In this document: piece after piece, positions 1 to 8,566 of the stretch
How the letters are laid out: each line of letters opens with the position of its first letter
How positions within the stretch are numbered: position 1 is the stretch's first letter
DNA from: Leptolyngbyaceae cyanobacterium SM1_4_3
GTDB taxonomy: Bacteria > Cyanobacteriota > Cyanobacteriia > Elainellales > Elainellaceae
Direction of reading: 5' to 3'
Length of the DNA: 36,655 nucleotides
Assembly (NCBI GenBank): GCA_012031415.1
Contig: JAAUTN010000024.1
Location: 1-36,655 of the forward strand
The notes under the pieces: model-generated
Database searches by the model: none
What the model was told of the DNA's origin: nothing
Seen by the model: the letters and a program-made list of their open reading frames with translations, nothing else
Made by a program: the position numbers and the translations under genes

Positions 1-369
1 GCCCCTTTGAGACGATCGTTAATTACGGGATTTTGGGAAGGCTCTGAAGAAAGTCCAGCATAAATACGTAAGCCCCGATCAGTGGAGTTCGTTTAGAGAT
101 GAAATTCCTTCTCTGTGCGTAAGCAGATTTACCCGCGCTGTAACTATCCTGAATCGCGCATTTCTTCAAGAAAGTAACCGTTTATCTGTAGAACTGCCCT
201 AGACGTTTTGGGTGCTTTTAAGCGGCTTTACAAAACTTTTCAATAGTGCAAGATGGTACAGGTCGATCTGAAGAATTTCAAAAATCAAGTGCAGTTTGCA
301 TAAAACTGAGGGTCGGTATGCTGAGAGATAAGTAGAGGTTTACAGCAGTTGCAACTGTAGGGTTCCCCT
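1..369. other. Gene-free stretch upstream of the sigma-factor gene
   Basis: I see no coding region here that I can support. It should hold the promoter and leader of the plus-strand sigma/DUF1822 genes, but I cannot pick a convincing -35/-10 pair or a Shine-Dalgarno next to the start at 370. No repeat or RNA gene was recognised. Confidence 0.4.
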
Positions 370-1014
370 ATGAATCAGACAGGACTAGATGAATTCGATG
401 AGCAGCTAAGGCAAATCGCGGTTTCAGCCCAACAGCATCCTGCACTTTCAGTGGGGCAGCAAATGGCGTTGCGATCGCTTGTGCAAGTGATTCTCCGTTC
501 GGGTCGGCTTTGTCGCCCGCAGCGGGGTAAGTTTTCTGGCTTTTACCAGGACATTTACGACGAAGCGCTTCAGGAACTCATGCTGTTTATTTGTCAACAT
601 ATTGACCGATACGATTCAGAGCGAGGAAGCGTGATGGCATGGGTGAATATGCTGTTGGAGCGGCGCTTCTTTAAAGAAGCAATTCCCAGAGTGATGGGTC
701 GCCAAGATATGAAACGAGTAACGCTGTCTGACCTGGATCACCTCACTTCACCTGAGCCACAGGAAACGCTAACGGATAAGCTCAAAGCCTGCATTGAGCA
801 AGATCCAGAAGATGTTTTGAAGGCGGAATGCATCAAAGACCATCCGGCGGCTACTTTTCAAGCTTTGTTGCAGCGACGAATTTTGGGGCAGTCCTGGAAG
901 GATATTTCGGCTGAGTTTGACTTAAAGATTCCAACGGTGAGCAGCTTCTACTATCGATGCTTAACGAAATTCTCCTCCAGGCTAAAAGAATATTGTGTTC
1001 ATGACGTAATCTAA
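370..1014 (+). CDS. Sigma-70-like (ECF-type) RNA polymerase sigma factor
   Basis: A 214-residue protein laid out like a short sigma factor. Residues about 50-115 fit region 2, with a helix rich in acidic and aromatic residues (DIYDEALQELMLFICQHID) and the SVMAWVNMLLERRF segment. Residues about 160-208 fit a region-4 helix-turn-helix (LGQSWKDISAEF, then PTVSSFYYRCL). By family it would direct polymerase to a small promoter set. It lies 15 bp before the DUF1822 gene, so the two are probably co-transcribed. No clear ribosome site precedes the ATG. Sigma-like factors of this kind are, to my knowledge, often found beside DUF1822/CHAT genes in cyanobacteria. The target promoters are unknown, and a degenerate non-sigma HTH protein remains possible. 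Confidence 0.72.
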   Translation: MNQTGLDEFDEQLRQIAVSAQQHPALSVGQQMALRSLVQVILRSGRLCRPQRGKFSGFYQDIYDEALQELMLFICQHIDRYDSERGSVMAWVNMLLERRFFKEAIPRVMGRQDMKRVTLSDLDHLTSPEPQETLTDKLKACIEQDPEDVLKAECIKDHPAATFQALLQRRILGQSWKDISAEFDLKIPTVSSFYYRCLTKFSSRLKEYCVHDVI

Positions 1015-1029
1015 ACTGACGCACAACTT

Positions 1030-2022
1030 ATGATGAAATTATCAGAATTCTCAACTTTTATTGCGCCTATTAGCCTGTCAGACCACGCTTTGGCTGAACG
1101 GTTTCGTAAACAGCATGGTAATCCGGTCAAGGCTAAACAGGTTTATTTGAATACGTTGGCGGTGTCTGCGGTAAATTTCTACTTGCGCTGTATGGGCGTT
1201 GAGACGAATTGGGAGGTGAGTCAGAGCTATGACCCGCTGATGCAGGCGGCGATGGATGTGGCAGACTTGGAGGTTGGCGATCGCGGCAAACTAGAGTGTC
1301 GTCCAGTATTGCCCGATGTGCAGGTGGTTTACATTCCCCCCGAAGTTTGGTCAGACCGGATTGGCTATGTCGCAGTTCAGCTTGACCCGTCGCTGCAAAC
1401 AGCAACGCTTTTGGGCTTTACAGACATTTCTGGGGTAGAGGAAGTTCCGGTGAGCCAGTTGCGATCGCTTGATGTACTCCTGGAACATTTGCGCCAAACT
1501 GCACCCGCAACCACCCTGGAAGCGCCTGTTAATGCTCTGGTAAGTGAACGGGTCAATCTCAGTCAGTGGTTTGAAAACTTGTTTGATGCAGGGTGGCGAT
1601 CGCTCGACTCACTTTTGGGGACTGGGCAACCTCACTTTGCGGTCAGTCTTAGAAATGACTCTCGTTTGAACGAGGCAACCGTGAAACGGGCTAAGCTGAT
1701 TGATCTGGGGCTGAGTTTGAAAGAGCGATCGGTTGCATTAATGGTAGCAATCACCCCAAGTCTTGGCTCCATGAATACCCCCGAAGTAGGTTCGCAAATG
1801 GAAATCCTGGTGCAGATGCATCCGATGGGTGGGGAAACCTACCTACCCACCGATCTAAGGATGAGTTTGTTCTCACCTTCTGGGGAAATGCTGCAAGAAG
1901 TGCGATCGCGCAATCACGACAATTACATTCAGCTCAGGCGATTTCGAGGAGTGCCTGGAGAATGCTTTGACATTCAGGTCGCATTCCATGAAACTTGTTT
2001 GACAGAGATGTTCACTATCTAA
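1030..2022 (+). CDS. DUF1822 family protein
   Basis: A 330-residue protein with no signal peptide or membrane segment, so probably cytoplasmic. It matches my recollection of the cyanobacterial DUF1822 family: an N-terminal stretch with AVNFYLRCMGVETNWE, a central part dealing with compositional phrases such as GYVAVQLDPSLQTATLLGF, then VNLSQWFENLFDAGW and a C-terminal beta-rich end. The biochemical function of the family is not known. It sits 15 bp after the sigma gene and upstream of the CHAT-CHASE2 gene, from which it is separated by a hairpin repeat. My inference is that it is a partner or regulator of the sigma factor or a substrate of the neighbouring CHAT proteins. ATG ATG at 1030/1033 leaves the exact start uncertain by one codon. 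Confidence 0.7.
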   Translation: MMKLSEFSTFIAPISLSDHALAERFRKQHGNPVKAKQVYLNTLAVSAVNFYLRCMGVETNWEVSQSYDPLMQAAMDVADLEVGDRGKLECRPVLPDVQVVYIPPEVWSDRIGYVAVQLDPSLQTATLLGFTDISGVEEVPVSQLRSLDVLLEHLRQTAPATTLEAPVNALVSERVNLSQWFENLFDAGWRSLDSLLGTGQPHFAVSLRNDSRLNEATVKRAKLIDLGLSLKERSVALMVAITPSLGSMNTPEVGSQMEILVQMHPMGGETYLPTDLRMSLFSPSGEMLQEVRSRNHDNYIQLRRFRGVPGECFDIQVAFHETCLTEMFTI

Positions 2023-2071
2023 TGGTTTAAGATTTTCGTGAAGTCCTGATGGATTGACAAATCTCCTATAC

Positions 2072-2142
2072 AGGTTGGGTTGAGGCACGAAACCCAACGC
2101 AAAGCACTGGTGAATGTTGGGTTTCGTTAGGCTCAACCCAAT
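2072..2142. repeat. Inverted pair of GTTGGGTTTCGT-type cyanobacterial repeat
   Basis: Left arm 2072-2098 and right arm 2116-2142 are near-complementary (GTTGGGTTTCGT...CTCAACCCAA) with a loop of about 17 bases, giving a strong hairpin. The unit resembles a repeat widely scattered in cyanobacterial spacers. It lies between the DUF1822 and CHAT-CHASE2 genes, where it could end or attenuate transcription of the upstream pair. No U-tract follows, so I do not call a terminator. Confidence 0.7.
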
Positions 2143-2168
2143 CTACTAAGCTAACCATTTGGGTCGTA

Positions 2169-4634
2169 ATGGCTAAGTTAATCGTCTTGAGCTTTGGAGA
2201 AGGAAATTTAAGTAACGGCTTTGCGGCTGTTACAGTTCAGTTATGGAATGAAAATGATACTTATCCGGCAAAAATTATAGGCCGTTTAGCCGCAGCACCG
2301 AAGCTAGCAGAGCTTTACCGACAGTGGCGACTCCTTTATCTAGCGCTCTATCAACGGTTGGGCTTCGGGTTACGTCTGGAAATTGAAACCGCAGATGTTA
2401 CTAATGTTTCTGAAATTGAGTTAGGTGATTTGTGTCAGCAGCTATCTGACCAGTTAAATCACTGGTTAAACTCAGAGCCGTTTCAAGGCATTGATCGATG
2501 GCTCCGAACGCAGTTACATCCCTCCGACTGGGTGCGATTCATCATTGAAACTAACGATCCTCTGCTGCGGCGTTTGCCCTGGCATCTCTGGCAGTTTTTT
2601 GAGGACTATCCCAAAGCGGAAGTGGCTCTCAGTACACCCACTTATCAACGTTCAGATCAACTTCCAACAGGACGGGCTCTTGCTCAGGTTAAGATTCTGG
2701 CTATTTTAGGAAACAGTCAGGAGATTGATGTTGAGCGAGATCGCGCTACCTTACGGCAACTTTCCAGGGATGCTGAAGTTGAGTTTTTGGTGGAGCCTTC
2801 ACTGGAGGAGTTAAATGAGTCTCTCTGGCAGGGCTGGGATATTCTCTTTTATGCGGGACATAGCTCTAATGATGAGGAGAGTGAGCGGGGAATTCTGCAA
2901 CTGAATCAAACCGATCGCCTGACATTAGAACAACTCAAATATGCCCTGAGAAGGGCGATCGCTCAAGGCTTAAAACTCGCTATCTTCAACTCCTGCGACG
3001 GTTTAGGATTAGCGCAATCACTCGCAGATTTACACATTCCTCAAGTGATCGTAATGCGGGAACCTGTGCCCGATGTGGTAGCTCAAACTTTCTTGCGGCA
3101 TTTCTTAACTGCTTTTGCTGGAGGACAATCTCTCTACGCATCGGTGCGAGAGGCGCGAGAAAGACTGCAAGGACTGGAGGATCGCTATCCGTGTGCGACG
3201 TGGCTCCCAATCATTTGTCAGAATCCGGCAGAATCTCCTCCCAGTTGGCAGAGTTTGAGAGGGGAAATCGGGGAAGAGGCTGGAGAGCAATCGCTCCCAC
3301 AATTTCAATCCACTCATGCTGTATCCAGAACTGCAACTTTTGGGTCACAAAGTCAGCGCCGAAGAAGTACTCTTTCGGCAATTTGGAGAGTTTGCCTGAT
3401 TAGCGGGTTAGTGACAAGTTTGGTGGTGGGAGGGCGATCGCTTGGATTGCTGCAACCCTTTGAGCTACGGGCGTTTGATCAACTGGTGCAGTTGCGCCCC
3501 GCCGAGCCGCCGGATGACCGTTTGTTAATTGTTACTGTTGATGATGCAGATTTACAGTATCAGGAGCAGCAGGGAATGGTACGAAAGGGGTCACTTTCTG
3601 ACCAGGCGTTAGTTCAACTGTTGCAAAAAGTAGAACCTTATCAGCCTCGTATGATTGCTTCGGACATTTATCATGAGTTTGAGTTTGAGCCAGAATTAGC
3701 CAGCTACTTGCAGCAGCGCAACCATATCATTAATGTTTGTCGAATTGGTCAGGCAGGGGATGAGGCAACCCAAATTTCGTCACCTCCTGATATTCCAACG
3801 GAGCGTTTGGGGTTTACCAATTCGGTAGTTGATCCAGATGGCGTAATTCGTCGTCATCTGCTGGGAATGCCCTCAGACGATGCTTGCCCGACCAGTCAAT
3901 CTCTCAGTTTGCGAGCCGCAATGGGATACTTAAACTCACTGGATATCCCACTGCAATTCACAGAAGCAGGCGTGTTACAGATTGGGGAGGTTTCTTTCCC
4001 TAAACTAGAGTTTAACGCGGGAGGATATCAGCTATCTGCGGCTGAAGCAAACGGATATCAGGCGCTACTCCATTACCGTTCGGCTCCCTTCGCGCAGATT
4101 CCACTTCGGAAAGTTCTGGATGATTCACTTACTAGTTCACAGTTGGCAGAACTGGTTAAAGATCGAATTATTTTAATTGGAGTCACGATAGACAATGTTG
4201 ATTCTCACTTTGTGCCCTATCGCAACAGGTTGATGCGTACCGAAATTCCAGGAGTTGTGATTCAGGCGCACATGACCAGCCAAATCATTAGTGCGGTTCT
4301 CGATCAGCGTCCTCTGTTATGGTGGCTACCGCAGTGGCTTGAAGCGGTTTGGATAGGGTGTTGGGCGTGGATGGGCGGAATGCTGGTGTGGTGGCGACCC
4401 CTTGCGGGTATCTCTTTGAGATCGCCCTCCAAAAAACATTCGCCTTCAGGCAAAAACAGGACTGCTCTAAAACTAGGACTCACAATTGGTCTAAGCCTTA
4501 TTGTTTTACACAGCTTATGTTTTATGGCTCTGCTGTGGGGAGGATGGCTACCTCTGGTTCCGGCTGCACTCGCGCTGATGATATCCGGTGGAAGTGTGGC
4601 GATCGCAAAATCAAAAATTCCTACGAAACCATGA
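2169..4634 (+). CDS. CHAT-CHASE2 membrane protein
   Basis: An 821-residue protein. Residues about 120-350 form a CHAT (caspase-like) domain with the expected catalytic pair: His231 in FYAGHSS and Cys276 in FNSCDG. A membrane helix follows at about 406-424, then an extracytoplasmic CHASE2 sensor domain (about 430-710, containing LLIVTVDDADL and a DRIILIGVT segment). Three further membrane helices follow at about 717-741, 768-790 and 793-812. Known CHASE2 proteins carry a kinase or cyclase after the last helices; here the output is instead the N-terminal CHAT, which should be cytoplasmic. An external signal may therefore control a cytoplasmic protease. The stop overlaps the next start as ATGA at 4631-4634, implying translational coupling with the DUF928 gene. 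Confidence 0.85.
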   Translation: MAKLIVLSFGEGNLSNGFAAVTVQLWNENDTYPAKIIGRLAAAPKLAELYRQWRLLYLALYQRLGFGLRLEIETADVTNVSEIELGDLCQQLSDQLNHWLNSEPFQGIDRWLRTQLHPSDWVRFIIETNDPLLRRLPWHLWQFFEDYPKAEVALSTPTYQRSDQLPTGRALAQVKILAILGNSQEIDVERDRATLRQLSRDAEVEFLVEPSLEELNESLWQGWDILFYAGHSSNDEESERGILQLNQTDRLTLEQLKYALRRAIAQGLKLAIFNSCDGLGLAQSLADLHIPQVIVMREPVPDVVAQTFLRHFLTAFAGGQSLYASVREARERLQGLEDRYPCATWLPIICQNPAESPPSWQSLRGEIGEEAGEQSLPQFQSTHAVSRTATFGSQSQRRRSTLSAIWRVCLISGLVTSLVVGGRSLGLLQPFELRAFDQLVQLRPAEPPDDRLLIVTVDDADLQYQEQQGMVRKGSLSDQALVQLLQKVEPYQPRMIASDIYHEFEFEPELASYLQQRNHIINVCRIGQAGDEATQISSPPDIPTERLGFTNSVVDPDGVIRRHLLGMPSDDACPTSQSLSLRAAMGYLNSLDIPLQFTEAGVLQIGEVSFPKLEFNAGGYQLSAAEANGYQALLHYRSAPFAQIPLRKVLDDSLTSSQLAELVKDRIILIGVTIDNVDSHFVPYRNRLMRTEIPGVVIQAHMTSQIISAVLDQRPLLWWLPQWLEAVWIGCWAWMGGMLVWWRPLAGISLRSPSKKHSPSGKNRTALKLGLTIGLSLIVLHSLCFMALLWGGWLPLVPAALALMISGGSVAIAKSKIPTKP

Positions 4635-5449
4635 ACAAGATTCTATTGCTTCATCGCTCATTTTGGACGATTGCATTAGCTGTAATGCTAATCGATGGAA
4701 ATTTACAGCCTGCATCAGTTTGGGCACAGGCGAATCCTTCCCCTGACCCTACAATTGAACCTCTGGTTTTTAACTCATCGCCAACGGATGGCTTTGAAGA
4801 CACAGGCAGACCTGCAAACCAAACTTCAACGGGTTCTCGCGCTCCTGGCTCTTGTTCGAGTCGATTAGTTGCGCTAGTACCGGGCAGCGAACCGCTCATC
4901 AATCAAACGCAAGACTGTTCTGAGCCAGACTCACTGTTAGCGTTGACCGTTGATGAACTGCCTACCTTCTGGTTTTACATACCTGAATTAGAAACCTCTG
5001 CCGTCTCCGCAGAGTTTGTACTGGTGGATAATAATCAACGTCCCGTTTATCGAGAACAGATTGCCCTCAATGGTGAATCTGGGATTGTTGGTGTTCGACC
5101 CACTCAGCCACTAGAAGTAGATCGAGTGCATCGCTGGATCTTTCAAATTGTGCTGTCTGGACAACCAGGACAAGACCCGGCCGTAGAAGGATTTGTTAAA
5201 CGCATTCAGCCCGATTCAACCCTAACTCGCCAACTCGCCGCTGCAACATCACCTCAAGAACGAGTTAGAGTGTACGCCAATCATGGCATTTGGCATGAGG
5301 CGTTGACTGAGCTAGCCACGTTGCATCTTAGTAGCCCAAATTCTGCAATGCAGGCGGATTGGGCTAGCTTGCTGGAGTCTGTTGGGCTGGGGGCGATCGC
5401 CAATTTCCCCTTACTCAACTGCTGCACCTCACAGCCAATTTCCAACTAA
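4631..5449 (+). CDS. DUF928 domain protein, secreted
   Basis: A 272-residue protein beginning MNKILLLHRSFWTIALAVML with a Sec-type signal peptide and a likely cleavage after SVWAQA (about residue 33). The reading frame is open further upstream, but the start at 4631 is preferred because it gives the signal peptide and the ATGA overlap with the CHAT-CHASE2 stop. The mature part fits DUF928: PTFWFYIPELETSAVSAEFVL, then a beta-rich core, then helical ALTELATL...DWASLLESVGL. DUF928 proteins are of unknown function and commonly accompany CHAT-TPR and CHASE2 genes in cyanobacteria (from memory). It is probably periplasmic, on the same side as the CHASE2 sensor and the TPR-CHAT protein. Its 3' end overlaps the convergent TPR-CHAT gene by 21 bp. 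Confidence 0.82.
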   Translation: MNKILLLHRSFWTIALAVMLIDGNLQPASVWAQANPSPDPTIEPLVFNSSPTDGFEDTGRPANQTSTGSRAPGSCSSRLVALVPGSEPLINQTQDCSEPDSLLALTVDELPTFWFYIPELETSAVSAEFVLVDNNQRPVYREQIALNGESGIVGVRPTQPLEVDRVHRWIFQIVLSGQPGQDPAVEGFVKRIQPDSTLTRQLAAATSPQERVRVYANHGIWHEALTELATLHLSSPNSAMQADWASLLESVGLGAIANFPLLNCCTSQPISN

Positions 5450-8074
5450 AACATAGGGCGACCAAAACAGAGGCTCTACATAACCAGACTGAATCAGCGC
5501 AACCTGGGCACGGCGGAGCGCCTCGGCTCTGGTAATCGTCGTCCCCGAACTGGCTAACTCCTGATAAAAGCGATTGATTAGTTCTGCGGTGGCCCGATCG
5601 TCAATATTCCAAAGTGAGGCAATTGTACTGCGTGCGCCCGATCGCACGGCAATTCCAGCTAGCCCTAACGTAGCCCGATCATCCCCATCGGCTGTTTGAC
5701 AAGCACTCATGATCAGGAGTTCAATCGCCTCTGTTTGACTTTGATCGCGACGCTGCAAGATGCTGCTTAGGGTGTTGACATCAATTTGACCATCCCACGC
5801 CAGAATAAAGGTTTGCTGTGGGTCAGAACTAAACTGTCCGTGTGTGGCCAGGTGAACTACAGAAAACGGCTCAGTGCTGACCTGTTCTTGCAGGGTGGTT
5901 TGAGTAAACTGTTGATTTAAAAAGACCTGACTTGGAATTTGAGATTGGATCACCTGTAGTTCTGTCTCTACATTTTGGAGGGGAGCAAAGTCTTGATGAG
6001 GCGGGAAGTTATTTCTAATCTCAGAAAGCCCAAAGGTGAGTGCATTGAGTTGAATTTTGGTGAGTGGTTCGGGGGCAATAAGCTGCAAGCCAGGAGTGAG
6101 GGCGATCGCATACTGTTCAATCAAATATTGCTGTCCATCGTGCAGGGCCGCCATTGGGACGTTGCGTAATGCGCCGTCTAAAACAAACACCAGGGTTTTC
6201 ACATTGCTAGCTGCCAACGCTGAGCTAAAAGGGCGAATCAGCCAGTCATAAACCTGTTGAGATAAAGCTTCTCCTTCTGGAGTTACAAACCTTTGACCTA
6301 ACTCTCGTCTTAACTGATCTAAAGTTTGTTCAACCTGATCTTGAGCAATTGGATTGATTTGAACCTGTAGCGGTTCAGATTCCGGCAATCTAAGAATTAC
6401 CGCTAGCTGATTGGGCAGCACGATTGGATAAAAAATTGCGGCCGTTGGGTCAACATCAGGAATCTCTGTGGCGATCGCCAAGTTACAGCGCAAAAAATTC
6501 TCCAGTTCACTCACCTGAAGCGCATTCACCTGACGAATTGCCTGTTCTAGATAATCCTGCCTCACCTCGTTACGGTTGCCGCTGGTGATCAACAGTTCTA
6601 CCAGTTCTCGATAGACAGGCTCTACATCATTCCGAAATGAGAACTGCACCTCTGAATCAACAGAAAGTAGGTCATTGCGAACTAGATTAAGGTTTTCGAC
6701 GGCTGTTTGATAAGCAGCGATCGCCCCGTCTTCATCTCCTCGCTGCTTCAACAATCGCCCCAACTGCCACTGCCACCGATAGGCAAGGTCAGGTACATTA
6801 ATCTGCTGGGCAATAAACAGCGCTTCCTGGGTCAAACTCTCCGCCTCATCCCACTGTTGAGAGCGCTCATTGACTTCCCCCAGTACGCCCAGTGCATACG
6901 TTTCTGCCCGCAGATCCTCCAATTCCCTGGCTTGCTGCACCGCTACAGTCAAAAGTTCAACCGCTTGAGCGTATCCATTCGCACTCTCCAGCTTCAGCAA
7001 ACTCTCTGCCAAATCAATTCGAGCATAAACCGCTCTACGACTCACAGGCAGATCTGCAAGCTGCTGTAAGATTTGAGGCAACAAGTCTTCAGTCGTATTA
7101 AACCGTTCACCTGTTAGCGGTTCATCTTCTTGCTGCCGTTCCAGCAACAGATTAAGCTGACGCAGTTGAGCCGAAATTCGAGCTAGGGGTGTAGGGGCTG
7201 TCTCAGTGGACTGCTGGTAAAACGTCAAAGCCGCCGGGTAATCCTGCTGAGTTCGAGCCACATCACCCAGACTAAGTAATGTATCACTCATGGCTTGAGC
7301 ATCTGAAATGGATTCAGCGATCGCAAAACTCTGCCGCAACACCTGCTGCGATCCTTCCAAGTCGCCCATGACCCGCAAAACATTACCCAAGCTCCGCAGT
7401 CCAGTCACTTTTAGCACAGAGTCAGGCTGACTTTGTAGCGTTTGTTCAATCTCACGCAACTGCTCTTGTGCTTGACGGTAAAATCCCAGTGTTTGCAGCG
7501 CTTGAGCCTGATTAATCTGATTGCGCGTTAATCGGGTGTCGTCTTCTAATTGCGTGTAAATCTCAGCCGCCTGCCGCCAGGTTTCAATCGCAGCTTCAGC
7601 CTGTCCGCGTGATAGATACAGTTGACCCTGAACATCTAAAGCCTGAGCGAGAATGAGCTGCCCTGGGCGAGAAGTAGAAGTAAGAAGGGCGATCGCCTGC
7701 TGAATACTAGTTTCCGCCTCATCCCACTGTCCAAGCTGCTGATACGTCAGGGAAAGGTTACTCAACACCATTGCCTGCCCCAACGGATCACCCGTCGCTT
7801 GAAATGCACTCACTGCCTGTCGCCAAATCGAAACCGCATCAGCAAATTGCCCTGTTTGGTAAAGTTGTCGCCCCTGTTGATCTAGCGCTACCGCACTGGG
7901 CAAATTTTGAACTACAGGACTTTCAAGCACAACATGAGCAACAGTCGGTAAAGTTGCCGCTCCTAAAAATAAAACTGCCAAGAACAGCAGCGCTGCCAGA
8001 CGCTGCATTCTCACGCGCATAGATCTCAGCAAGCGTTGGAGTAAGCGGAATTGTTTGGAGCGGCTACTTCTCAC
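5429..8074 (-). CDS. TPR-CHAT protein with signal peptide
   Basis: An 881-residue protein. Near the N-terminus (about 20-48) MQRLAALLFLAVLFLGAATL is a signal peptide or anchor. Residues about 60-460 carry TPR repeats (for example LDQQGRQLYQTGQFADAVSI and LSNLSLTYQQLGQWDEAETS). Residues about 590-881 form a CHAT domain with His745 in HLATHGQF and Cys792 in MSACQTADG, so the caspase-like dyad is intact. The GTG start at 8074 is supported by GAGG seven bases upstream. The likely location is periplasmic, unlike the cytoplasmic CHAT of the neighbouring CHASE2 protein. The gene is convergent with the DUF928 gene and overlaps its end. TPR-CHAT proteins are proteases or protease-like effectors in several bacterial systems; the substrate here is unknown. 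Confidence 0.87.
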   Translation of the reverse strand: MRSSRSKQFRLLQRLLRSMRVRMQRLAALLFLAVLFLGAATLPTVAHVVLESPVVQNLPSAVALDQQGRQLYQTGQFADAVSIWRQAVSAFQATGDPLGQAMVLSNLSLTYQQLGQWDEAETSIQQAIALLTSTSRPGQLILAQALDVQGQLYLSRGQAEAAIETWRQAAEIYTQLEDDTRLTRNQINQAQALQTLGFYRQAQEQLREIEQTLQSQPDSVLKVTGLRSLGNVLRVMGDLEGSQQVLRQSFAIAESISDAQAMSDTLLSLGDVARTQQDYPAALTFYQQSTETAPTPLARISAQLRQLNLLLERQQEDEPLTGERFNTTEDLLPQILQQLADLPVSRRAVYARIDLAESLLKLESANGYAQAVELLTVAVQQARELEDLRAETYALGVLGEVNERSQQWDEAESLTQEALFIAQQINVPDLAYRWQWQLGRLLKQRGDEDGAIAAYQTAVENLNLVRNDLLSVDSEVQFSFRNDVEPVYRELVELLITSGNRNEVRQDYLEQAIRQVNALQVSELENFLRCNLAIATEIPDVDPTAAIFYPIVLPNQLAVILRLPESEPLQVQINPIAQDQVEQTLDQLRRELGQRFVTPEGEALSQQVYDWLIRPFSSALAASNVKTLVFVLDGALRNVPMAALHDGQQYLIEQYAIALTPGLQLIAPEPLTKIQLNALTFGLSEIRNNFPPHQDFAPLQNVETELQVIQSQIPSQVFLNQQFTQTTLQEQVSTEPFSVVHLATHGQFSSDPQQTFILAWDGQIDVNTLSSILQRRDQSQTEAIELLIMSACQTADGDDRATLGLAGIAVRSGARSTIASLWNIDDRATAELINRFYQELASSGTTITRAEALRRAQVALIQSGYVEPLFWSPYVLVGNWL

Positions 8075-8174
8075 CTTTTTTCCTCATTCCGAAACAGCTT
8101 TATTCAAGCGCTTGACAATCACCTAAATTCTGCCATGAATTGAGCGTAACAAAGGCTTTGCACAGGTGATTCTG

Positions 8175-8303
8175 ATGGCACTCACAGCAACAGAGTATAA
8201 GTACATTCAACTGGACGAGCAGCAGGTTCCCTACATTGCTGGAACCACAATGAAGGTGATTGAACTTGCCAGAAGACTACGTGCCCAGGGATTAATTCAA
8301 TGA
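8175..8303 (+). pseudogene. DUF433 antitoxin gene with in-frame internal deletion
   Basis: The first 32 codons match the intact DUF433 gene at 11762 almost base for base. The sequence then jumps to the last ten codons (ARRLRAQGLIQ-stop), losing 63 codons in frame. A 42-residue ORF remains. Upstream bases (CACAGGT...TTCT) are also shared with the 11762 locus, so the whole promoter-gene unit was duplicated. The junction shows only a two- or three-base shared sequence. The DUF433 core and helix-turn-helix region are gone, so I call it non-functional, though the short peptide could still be made. Confidence 0.8.
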
Positions 8304-8329
8304 CCGTCACACTTTATGTAAGTTTTTAG
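8300..8329 (+). pseudogene. Stub of the DUF5615 toxin partner
   Basis: The ATGA overlap typical of the intact DUF433/DUF5615 pair is kept (ATG at 8300). The reading frame gives MTVTLYV, similar to the intact toxin start MTVAFYMDEH, and then reaches a stop after nine codons. Nothing further of the toxin can be seen downstream. Confidence 0.6.
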
Positions 8330-8408
8330 GATCAGATAGTAGCCTCTGTTGTTAGCGGAAGCTATGATAAGAGAAACAAATTATTAATTTGATAGGGAAA
8401 ATCCAGGT

Positions 8409-8565
8409 ATGGCTGAGATTATTATCCTTGAGCTTCCTGAACCCTTGGCACAACGAGTGAAAGAAGTTGCTGCTTTTAAGCAACAGCGGGTTAGGGTTTG
8501 GTGCGTAGGCACAAGCTTTGAAGATAGCTGTTGAGCGAGGCTTAAAACCCGCTTTGAGTGCATAG
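8409..8565 (+). pseudogene. Small partner gene of HNH nuclease, internally deleted and out of frame
   Basis: The 5' part encodes MAEIIILELPEPLAQRVKEV and continues to AAFKQQRV. The 3' part, in another frame, encodes AQALKIAVERGLKPALSA-stop. Both ends resemble those of a family of about 120-residue cyanobacterial proteins that precede HNH endonuclease genes (from memory); the middle is missing. The length of 157 bases, not a multiple of three, agrees with a deletion that broke the frame. Its stop lies one base before the HNH remnant, as expected for an operon. Confidence 0.6.
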
Positions 8566-8566
8566 A

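Noticed and set aside
2072..2142. Rho-independent terminator after DUF1822
   Set aside because: The hairpin is strong but no U-tract follows, and the repeat is a widespread element; it is listed as a repeat only.
4349..4630. Upstream extension of the DUF928 reading frame
   Set aside because: It is the shadow of the CHAT-CHASE2 C-terminus in another frame; the start at 4631 gives a signal peptide and an ATGA overlap.
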